Shown here: in pieces, positions 56,106 to 64,000 of the stretch
Layout of the letters: each line of letters starts with the position of its first letter
Numbering within the stretch: the stretch's first letter is position 1
Origin: Clarireedia homoeocarpa
Lineage: Eukaryota; Ascomycota; Leotiomycetes; Helotiales; Rutstroemiaceae
DNA: 64,000 bases
Reading direction: 5' to 3'
Assembly (NCBI GenBank): GCA_001465935.1
Contig: LNKV01000027.1
Coordinates: 124,001-188,000, forward strand
The notes under the pieces: generated by a model
What the model saw: only the letters and a program-made list of their open reading frames with translations
Told to the model about the DNA's origin: nothing
The model's database searches: none
Translations under genes and position numbers: made by a program

Positions 56106-57197
56106 ATGGGTATCGAAAAGATCCTCGCGGCGGGGAAGAAGCTCTCGTCCTCGAAATCCTCTTCCTCCTCCCCCATCCCACTCGAGACTATCTTTCGTTT
56201 TCCTGGAGTCCTCACCGAAGTATCGGGCATCGCCAAAAATCTTTCCGAGGGATGGACTGCATATCAGAATGGAGTGGCAATACGAAACCAGATCGAAGCG
56301 GTACTTCCGGAAGTGCAGACGTTTGCGACTGGTGTCAATCGTTATTTGAAGAACAAAAATTGGCTAGACGCCTTCCAAACCTTCCTGGTCGGGGCGAACG
56401 TTGTCGCGTGTTTTATGGACGTGCTTCAAGGCTCATCAGGTCTGGAGGAAATTGGACTGAAGATCCACAGCGAGCTCGAAGCGCAAACTGGGCTTGCTGC
56501 ACCAGATAAATTCGCCAAGCATGTCGATAAATATATCAGGAAAGAAGCAGCGAGTGTGTATGCCGGCGGGGCAGAGCATCTTTACTTCCTATATCATCCC
56601 GACACGGACTGGCATGGAGAATTTCACGACATCGTCCAGAACAAACCCGTCCCGAGCAACTTCCTCGGCATGTCAGAGAACCTTCACGCCCTCTGCACGT
56701 GGATGTTATTCATGCGCAAACGGCTCACCAAATCCGGCATCAACGCACGATTCCATCTACTCATCCCGGCATACCGGCCCATGGTCATCAGACAATCATT
56801 CGTTTTCCCCGAGGAGCTCTATCCTCTCACCGTCCACGGACACATCCACAACTCCAAAGAATACGTCTGGCTCAACCTGCCTACTATGCAAGAGCTCTCT
56901 CCCGACGTATTCGAATTATCCAATATTGGAAATATCGCATCCATACCCAAGCCACCGAAGCTATGGGAGCATGCGTTGACATGGGTTGGAAGTATACTCA
57001 TGCCCCGCAAGGAACCGCCGCCGATTGTTCTCGGACGAGGCGCGACAAATAATAACGCAGGTGAAGTGGCGGAGGAATCTGATGAGAAACTTCGCCCGCC
57101 CGAGGATATCACCGTTCAGCCTGAGACGCGTCAGATATATAATGGCGAGAAGAAACGCCGACATAAACATCGGAGCTCACCGAGGGTCAAGAGCTAA
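56106..57197 (+). CDS. Conserved-looking hypothetical protein, 363 residues
   Basis: Single exon from the ATG at 56106 (gagATGGG), beginning MGIEKILAAGKKLSSSKSSS. The middle part is mainly helical (LTEVSGIAKNLSEGWTAYQN; FATGVNRYLKNKNWLDAFQT; ANVVACFMDVLQGSSGLEEI), then a part with FLYHPDTDWHGEFHD and LHALCTWMLFMRKRL. The C-terminus is basic (EKKRRHKHRSSPRVKS), possibly a nuclear signal. There is no transmembrane segment or known catalytic motif. The codon usage is GC-richer than the neighbours. I do not recognise the family. Confidence 0.8.
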   Translation: MGIEKILAAGKKLSSSKSSSSSPIPLETIFRFPGVLTEVSGIAKNLSEGWTAYQNGVAIRNQIEAVLPEVQTFATGVNRYLKNKNWLDAFQTFLVGANVVACFMDVLQGSSGLEEIGLKIHSELEAQTGLAAPDKFAKHVDKYIRKEAASVYAGGAEHLYFLYHPDTDWHGEFHDIVQNKPVPSNFLGMSENLHALCTWMLFMRKRLTKSGINARFHLLIPAYRPMVIRQSFVFPEELYPLTVHGHIHNSKEYVWLNLPTMQELSPDVFELSNIGNIASIPKPPKLWEHALTWVGSILMPRKEPPPIVLGRGATNNNAGEVAEESDEKLRPPEDITVQPETRQIYNGEKKRRHKHRSSPRVKS

Positions 57198-59009
57198 ACA
57201 TGCTAGGTAGGGATGACGATCTTTCAATTTCTTGAGAGCCTCCCCCCTGCGCAAGATTTGATCTACAACCTAAACCACGGCTTTTGCCCAATACTTTCAA
57301 GCCTGCTCTTTTCCTTTTCTTCTGGATTCAGCACTTCACTGTCTGTGTATCTGTCTAGCGATATGGTGAAGTCGTAAGAATTGCATATTGCAGAACACGC
57401 ACGTATGCATAGTGGGAGGAGAAAGAGAAAGATAGGGCTGAAAACTCGATTCTAAAAGAATTACGTGCATGGCAGAGCAGAGCAGAGCAGAGCAGCAAGG
57501 GAAACCAACTAACTGCTTATCCATCTGCCATGAGTCTTTGTGCTGCATTTTATTCATTATCTATCCACTCTTTCCTGGTTGATGATACTACCTGGACTTG
57601 AACAGATAAGATTTGGGCGCATGAAATGAATGAATAAAGACAGTTACGATGATTATGAGATGATTGATGTGACTCGTATAACTGATGTTGGATAATAGAG
57701 ATAAATGAAGACTTATATTGATAGACTACATCATTATTGTCTCGTCTCGTCTCGTCTCGTCCCATCCCATCCCATCCCATCCCATATATATCCTGCGTCC
57801 TCCTCCTTATACTTAGTTAGCTAGCTATTCTATTCTATTCTATTCCATTCCATTCAGTTAGTTACTTTACTTTTTTCCGCCAGGCCAGGAAGCAAAGGCA
57901 GGCAGGCAGGTATATTATATATATATACTATTCATCTCTACTCTACTCTACTCTACTCCACTCTACCGCCCTATCCTGTACAGCACTTATACTTATACTT
58001 ATACTAAGTTAACCACCACCTATCTAATATACATATATATATATATACATACATATACCAACCAAGCAGTATCAACAAACAAAACAAAACAAAATAAAAT
58101 AAAAACCCCCAACTTACTATAGAACATCTCGTTCGTTTTCTTCTCTACAATCAATCAATCAGTTAGTTAAGTCAGTTAGTTAGTTATATTACGCAAATCA
58201 GCTAGCTACTGTACTGTAGCTATTTACTTATACTTCTACACTTCCACACTTCCACACACTTCTCTATACACAAATACAAATACAAATATACAAATACAAA
58301 CGTATCTCAGTTTCCCATCCTATATCGTATCTATCATATCTATCTATCTACCTCCCTTTCACTCACTCCTAATCACCCAAGTTTATTCATATCATATCAT
58401 ATCATATCATATCATATTATATATATATACATAAAATTACTCAACTCCAGTATTCTCAACTCTCATATCAATTTTTGAAAAATATCTTAAGATAAGTTAT
58501 ACTCTACTCTACTTTTGTATTTGTAAAAAATAAAATTTTAATTAAGTTAATGATTAGAATGATACCCCGAGGTAGGAATTCAAATCAGAGCAGACTAAAT
58601 CATATACAGGATATGGGAAACCCCTCCTCCTATAGATGTAGAAGTAGAAATACACGAGGAAAGTACATTAAACAGATGTGATATTGCAATATAAAATATT
58701 CCTTCCCCAACAAAAATCAAATTAGACTATCAATTTATGTGATTCCTCCTATTCGGCGAGGTCTCGTTCTAAAAAATTAGATTAAACAATTTGTTCCCAG
58801 CACCGTGACTCGCTATATTGTCTATCTTCTTTGTAAAATGTAGATGAAAACGCCAACGCCCGGCGCCTGTAGTAAAATCCCTTTTTCCTGTCCCCCCGTG
58901 GTGGCTCTCGACTTCAGTATATGAAGTAGGACAGTTTCTATATATGATATCCGCCATCATCCGTTGCGACTTCCACTATATAAATATCACTTGTGCTTAT
59001 ATCGACTTG
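57198..59009. repeat. Intergenic region with dense microsatellites (about 57730-58450)
   Basis: Many short tandem repeats of different units follow each other: tctcg and tccca pentamers (57738-57785), tctat (57825-57850), ggcag (57895-57910), tctac (57935-57960), atatat (58030-58050), aaaac (58078-58095), tagt/tagtta (58155-58185), caaata (58268-58300), tatca (58390-58420). The tract is strongly pyrimidine-biased on the plus strand. No ORF is supported. It lies between two converging genes, so it is not an obvious promoter. Confidence 0.7.
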
Positions 59010-59072
59010 TGTGAAAATCCAAAAGTGACGCCACTTCTGGAGAAGTGACTATTTGGACTTATAAATCTCACA
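59010..59072 (+). repeat. 63-bp palindromic repeat, copy A
   Basis: This is identical over 63 bp to copy B at 59360-59422. It starts tgtgaaaatccaaaagtgac and ends with ttataaatctcaca, so the ends are short inverted repeats (tgtga/tcaca), with tccaaa/tttgga further in and a central agtgacgccacttct/agaagtgact palindrome. A foldback mini-element is the simplest reading. No target duplication is evident. Confidence 0.75.
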
Positions 59073-59359
59073 TACCCCCCTCAGAGTATCAACTCTGAAA
59101 GCGTGTCTGATTGGTTGGTAGACCAGGGCCTGATATTTCCCGGTTTTGATGTGCACTTGTATGTGTGCGTAGAACTACCCGCTGGAACCACTTCTAATAA
59201 GTGGACTAGGCCGGTTTTGTATGTAGAACTACCTCTTCTGGGTAGACCGCCTAGTTCGTTTTTTTGATTGATGAAAGCTTCGCTTAGCTTAGCTTAAAAA
59301 CTTGCTTGTAAAGCTGGAGGTTGTACCACTGCGCCATGAGCGCGAACCGGTCTCATAAC
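59073..59359. other. Spacer between repeat copies, with tRNA-like A box on minus strand
   Basis: 287 bp lie between two identical 63-bp repeats. On the minus strand near 59311-59345 it reads gcgctcatggcgcagtggta, similar to the 5' part and A box of a tRNA (TGGCnnAGTGG). No matching acceptor strand or clear B box follows, so this is not a tRNA gene. A tRNA-derived SINE head or decayed tRNA is possible. Confidence 0.3.
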
Positions 59360-59422
59360 TGTGAAAATCCAAAAGTGACGCCACTTCTGGAGAAGTGACT
59401 ATTTGGACTTATAAATCTCACA
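59360..59422 (+). repeat. 63-bp palindromic repeat, copy B
   Basis: An exact copy of 59010-59072, spaced by 350 bp start to start. Together with the diverged inverted copy near 676-764 it defines a dispersed repeat family. Confidence 0.75.
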
Positions 59423-59573
59423 ACTTGATATGTAGGGAAGATGCCCTTCTCTGCCAAATTGTAACTCCAGGCGTACGTTTTTTTCAATGAATATTATATT
59501 TTCCCTTCTTTTGTTTCTCTCCTTTTTTCTTTTGTTGCTTATCTTCACTGATCTTCTTCCTCCGTAATCTGGT

Positions 59574-61071
59574 TTACTCATTCCCATCACACTGTTGCCA
59601 CATACTGACACGGGAGATTTCCATCTGACTATTCTTAGCCCAAGTGGGATACCAATCATCCCGTGATTTCCAGAAATCGTTCTTCGCAGTCGGCGACGTA
59701 TCAACCCAAGGCTTACCACTCTTGCCATCATCGAACCAACCATTGGTACCGCCCACAGCCACATTAATAATCAAATAGAACTCCTGATCAAACGGAGCCT
59801 GATAACGACCAGTCTGAGACCAGACATCCTGAATACGAGTGCCATTGCTATCGGCAACAGGGAAGTGGCCACGTTGCCAGAGAGGACGGTCAAAGTTGGT
59901 GTAGAGAACTTGCAGGAGCTTGGAGTCGATGTAGGTGAAGAGATACTTTTGTGACCATTCCAAACCAAAGGTATGGAACTGGGCAGAGAAGGTAGTGTGA
60001 AGGGCCTTACGTTTGACGTTGGTTCTCCACCATGCATCATTGGCAGAATCAGGTCCCCAATGGAGTGCAGATGAAACAATGTTATTTCCACCCTGCTCAT
60101 ATGTATAATTGTTGCCTCGAGACTCCATTATGTCGATCTCTCCGGAGAGGGGCCATTTGCCATATATATTGTCGACTGGCAACAACCAGATGGCGGGCCA
60201 GAGCCAATCTCCCTCGGGAATTTTGGCAGTGACTTCAACACGGCCGTATCGAATGGTTGCACCTTTCTTGGTGTTAATACGTCCTGACTTGACTGGTTGG
60301 ATGATTGTTCCTGCAGTAGTGTTTGTAATCGAAACGCAGTCCTTCGGTATATCGGATGAACAAGTTCCATCTGCAGTGAGATTGATAATATTATTGGATT
60401 CGACAAGATCTACGTCTTGCAGTGTCGGCTTGATGATGAGCTTTCCATTTTGAATGAAAACATTCTCATCAGTGATAGTAGTTTGCTCGAATTGACCATT
60501 ACTGCAAAACAAATTAACATGGTTGGAGTATCTGTGCAGAAGTAAAAACTTACCCAAATCCACCAACTTCTGATTCTTTCGTCCAAATATCAGTATTGAA
60601 GCCGTTGGAGAAGTCGTCTTGGTAAACTGGACAGTACTTGTGGCGGACAACAGAATGTACACCATCATATACCAGGTAACCCGCGACCGCAAGACCTGCG
60701 AGTAAACCCAGAATAGGAATAATGGTGACCCATTTTTCTTTTGGGTCCTTGATGGACTTCCATGGCTGATCAAGTTCATCTTTCTTTATCCTTCTCGAAT
60801 GGAAATATCTCTGGGTGTATAAAGGACGCACGGCGGAGCCTGAGCCGACGGATGATACAGGTCTTGAGTGGAAAGGAGTAGCAAATGGGTCTGGAGCGAT
60901 TTGATTAGGAGTTTGAGATGGTGTTGCTGGTCCGGTGGCAGGCGAATCAGTCCTGACCTCTGGGGTCTGAGGATCAGCAGATGTATTTTCCGAGCCTGAT
61001 GCAATACCGGATGGGTCGGCAGCAGCACCTCTGCTGGAGGAACCCCTGTAGGTTGGGTATTGACGATCCAT
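59574..61071 (-). CDS. Membrane-anchored GH16 glycoside hydrolase (beta-glucanase type)
   Basis: Two exons (60554-61071 and 59574-60501; 1446 nt, 481 residues) joined at VGGFG-NGQFEQ. The N-terminus is cytosolic, Ser/Pro-rich and disordered. One transmembrane segment (WVTIIPILGLLAGLAVAGYL) follows near residue 120, giving type II topology. The lumenal GH16 domain starts YCPVYQDDFSNGFNTDIWTK. Its catalytic motif GEIDIMES carries the nucleophile and acid/base Glu, and the domain ends in WYPTWAKNSQMEISRVSMW. Family members cleave or remodel beta-1,3(4)-glucans, and a role in cell-wall glucan processing is likely. It has several N-glycosylation sites (NLT, NTT, NYT, NGT). It is shorter than yeast Kre6/Skn1 and more like the laminarinase-type branch. 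Confidence 0.92.
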
Positions 61072-64000
61072 GGTAGTGGGTGATTAATAAAAGAATAATG
61101 TGAAGATATGCTATCAAGGCGAAGGAGGTAGATCTAACGAGGTGAAGTGGAAGGATTTGGTGTCGCTATTGCTGGATATTTGCGACTGTCTCGTGAATTC
61201 TGGAATCCGAAGCAGAAGAAGAATCGTCGTGCTCTTCTTAAATGTTTGGATTGCTGTGAGGAGAAAGGAGAAAGAAGAGAGAAGAGGCAGCTCGGGCAAT
61301 TTATGAAGGAAGAAAGCCGGACTCTACGCGAGGGTTTTAATGGAAGCAATCTTTCGATATCCTCTCAGGTCGCTCTAGACCTTACCTTGGATGAGTGATT
61401 GATACGCCGAAGAAAGCCAGGGTAAGGGCAAAGTATATAGAGTAAGGATCTATGTAGATCAGCATTTGTAGTGGCCCGGAAGATATTTGGGTTCTCGGTC
61501 TGTTCCCTGGTAGAAAAGCAAGTATTGTTAGTTGGTAGAAGTCGTCGACATTTAGTCAAACATTACTTGCCCTTTACTCACTCATCCGTGGAACTCTCGC
61601 CGTACCACCAAAACACGCATTACAGGAAAGGAAGCAAGGAAGCCTGATGAATCGAAGCCTCAGCAAAACACTATTCCAGCCAACTTCATCGCCATAACTC
61701 GCAGCTACCTATGTGAAGTGCGCCCACCATCGTACAGGCGCCCACGCACCATGAAATCCGTGTCCCCTATAGTGCCAGAGCGAAGGACAAGCCGGCGACC
61801 TGCAGATCTCCCACGCCATGTTACACACGGATTGCTACATAAAATCCAACTTGTCCATGAGAACATAGAAGACTTTTTTCATTTGGTTTTATTTGGCGGG
61901 ACATAAAATCCCTCTGGAAGCACTTTCCGCATTGGTCGCCTCGGATCTGCATGTACGCATTTCTCCATAGACTTTGATATTACTGACGTTCAGTGCTCGC
62001 TCACGCCCAGACCCATATCCCCGCCCAGTCTGGATATTCTATCTCGGTCGTTAAAAACGTTCCTTCGCTTCCCCAAGCCACAGGGGTATTTTCTGTATTC
62101 ATGGCCAAGTAAAACCCCTGCGTGGAAGCTTCGATCTCAGCAACATTGGTACTTAGCGGGTAGTCCGTTAGCTTAGCAGTTTGCTGTACCGGTCACTAGA
62201 TACTAGTGGTTGGCTTGTACCTGACAAGAAAACTATTGTACATGTGAATTCACAAGGTTGTCGAACGAGAAAAGGCCCTTAGTTGCGATCCCTGTCGTAG
62301 ATCTCGGCGAGTTGCATCATTTACGCCAGGGAGTGCAGCTGAGCATCTACATCCGAACGATTACCCTTTTTTTGCTTCCAAAGTCTGGTCTACGAGGAAG
62401 CAAAATTGTTATCATGCATATCAAGACTTCGATAGGTTAGAAACTCGTCAATGGTTCGACCCATTCCCAGAAGCGGGCAAATCCATGCTAGGCAAACTCA
62501 ACCCAAGGTACGCACGTAGAACTTCCACCGAATGTGGTACAAAAAGCCATGGAACTCGGGAATACGATGGAATCGCCCAATCTGGGATTATTCCCCGGCA
62601 ATCATAGCTCCTATCTAACGGGACACCAGGGGAAATATCCTCAGGAAAGCCATTCCATCCTCGCAAAGAACTCTTCTCTTCGGTCATGTCACGGACGCAA
62701 TCGATTCCTGGGGGCTGAGAAGCTGCAAATAAATGCTCGCACCTCACGACATCGCGATGCGGTAGCATAATTTGCTCGCGATCCGAATTTACTGGTCCTT
62801 TTTCGTCGGGAAATACATCAGATTATTCGTGCAATATTCTAGCTATACTAATTTCGAACCATGGGCCACCTCACAGGTTCTAGGATTAAGGCTCAACCAC
62901 AAAACCCAACAAGCACAAAGGAAGTCTACTTCCAGAATTTGTTGTTAGAGTAATGATGGAGACCCGAGCCGAAAGCTGGAAATATTTCGACCATGGTGGT
63001 GCTGAAAGACTACCGGTAACGCCAAGCACTGGCGCTACCGCAAAGCGTCTCGACCCGGATAGAAGCTACTGCATAAATTTTCTGAATGCTATCCAAGTGA
63101 GAACACTTCCCGACACTAAAACTGTTCTCATCAATGTAAAAGACTTTCAGCAGTTGGCAGACATGACTGCGAAGTCTGAAGGGTCCTGCCCATTTGAATG
63201 CCGTGACGTTGATCGTTTTCGAAGCCGAGGGCTTGGCTCCAACCCTCTATGTCTCATCGCCTAATTTTGCATAGATATCGGTGGGTATTTCGGGAGATCG
63301 GCCATACCGTCAGCTGCAGTATTTTGAGTACAAAATAGCCGTAGGGAGTAGACGGAAGAATATTGAATCATATGAGAGATCTCTACTTCATCTGAGGTCA
63401 GGTCAAGATCTTCCGGAGTGTCTCAAAGAGGAGATCGTGCTTGTCGTTCAAAGACCCATTTGTAGGCCTCGGCGACGACCTTCCGCATTACATTCCCGCA
63501 CTCCCATGTAGTCAATCTCTACAGCTACTGCATTTTTGCGCTGTCTATTTACGGACTCTTATGTATGTGCCCATGCTTCTCCACCAGTGGCGAGCATTTG
63601 CCGTCAATGCTGTAGTGCGCCAACTTCCTAGATAATATCACATGCCGAGCAAACGAGGACGTGCTATCATCCTTGAAAGTTTAGAACAAGCACCGATTAA
63701 GTAATCTGCATCGGGTGAACGCAAGTGTATAGACAGCTTCCACAACATTACAGGTCCTAGAATCCAGGTAGGAAGTTCGGACGATATTTGCATGAAGGCT
63801 AGAGCTACCCCAGTTTGAAGTATTGAACAACTTCGTTTATGAGTTTGCAATCGCTCAGTTTCACAGTTTACCGTTGTATGTCATGGCAGGACACGTTGTT
63901 CGATAAGATATTGAATATCCAGCGGTGTTAATATGTGGTTACCTGCAGAGAGACCAATCAGCAAGCTCATTTATGCAGCTCTGGAAAAAACAGAAACCTT
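61072..64000. other. Gene-poor right end of window, nothing supported
   Basis: The first part is the promoter side of the GH16 gene, with purine-rich tracts at 61200-61340. Beyond that, short frames such as 62448-62768 (minus), 62953-63264 (plus) and 63281-63511 (plus) show no domain, start context or splice pattern that I can support. Some may be decayed gene fragments. Confidence 0.5.

Noticed and set aside
56252..57210. Several overlapping frames of 70-160 codons on both strands
   Set aside because: They are shadows of the GC-rich hypothetical gene at 56106-57197.
59300..59350. tRNA gene on the minus strand
   Set aside because: Only an A-box-like 5' part is seen; no complementary acceptor strand or B box follows.
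62440..62470. B-box-like ggttcgaccc suggesting a tRNA
   Set aside because: No A box or cloverleaf can be formed with the upstream sequence.

Overview
This window looks like nuclear DNA from a filamentous ascomycete (Pezizomycotina, plausibly Leotiomycetes). The evidence is short introns of about 45-70 bp with gtaagt donors and ctaac branch points, fungus-typical genes (IVY1, NUP53-type nucleoporin, FMP46, EAF, adenylate-forming reductase), solo LTRs, and a C-to-T/G-to-A decay pattern typical of repeat-induced point mutation (RIP). The taxon is inferred from gene content only. Most genes had to be assembled from exons; wherever I could join all exons, the reading frame closes exactly.

Left part (0-16 kb): mostly housekeeping genes. 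In order: the 3' part of a secreted SGNH hydrolase, acyl-protein thioesterase (-), IVY1-like I-BAR protein (+), NUP53-type nucleoporin (-), FMP46-like mitochondrial protein (+), an 1145-residue RRM protein (+), a 61-residue hypothetical protein (-), a broken RBR-type E3 ubiquitin ligase (+) and a MYND zinc-finger protein (+).

Middle (16-36 kb): a gene-poor, transposon-scarred accessory region. It holds a hAT-type non-autonomous element with an 8-bp target duplication, a solo LTR that splits a small gene, a second solo LTR, and a diverged tandem duplication of about 8 kb. Each unit, all on the minus strand, has the same order: a two-exon protein kinase with a long fungal N-terminal region, a CorA-like membrane protein, a two-exon gene for a protein of about 67-69 residues, a shorter related ORF, and a repeat remnant. 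Unit 2 is largely intact. In unit 1 the kinase and small protein are open, but the CorA-like gene is broken and its repeat end is heavily transition-mutated. This kinase/CorA-like/small-protein module is the best candidate in the window for an undescribed system; its function is unknown.

Right part (36-61 kb): a divergent calmodulin-like gene, mitochondrial 2-methylcitrate dehydratase, a degraded SET-domain relic and the transcription elongation factor EAF come first. They are followed by a probable small secondary-metabolite locus: a Baeyer-Villiger-type flavin monooxygenase, an A-T-R adenylate-forming reductase and an amidase. Then come a secreted protein, a hypothetical 363-residue protein, a microsatellite-rich intergenic tract with a duplicated 63-bp palindromic repeat, and a membrane-anchored GH16 glucanase. 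The last 3 kb hold no gene I can support. No complete tRNA, rRNA or CRISPR feature was seen.
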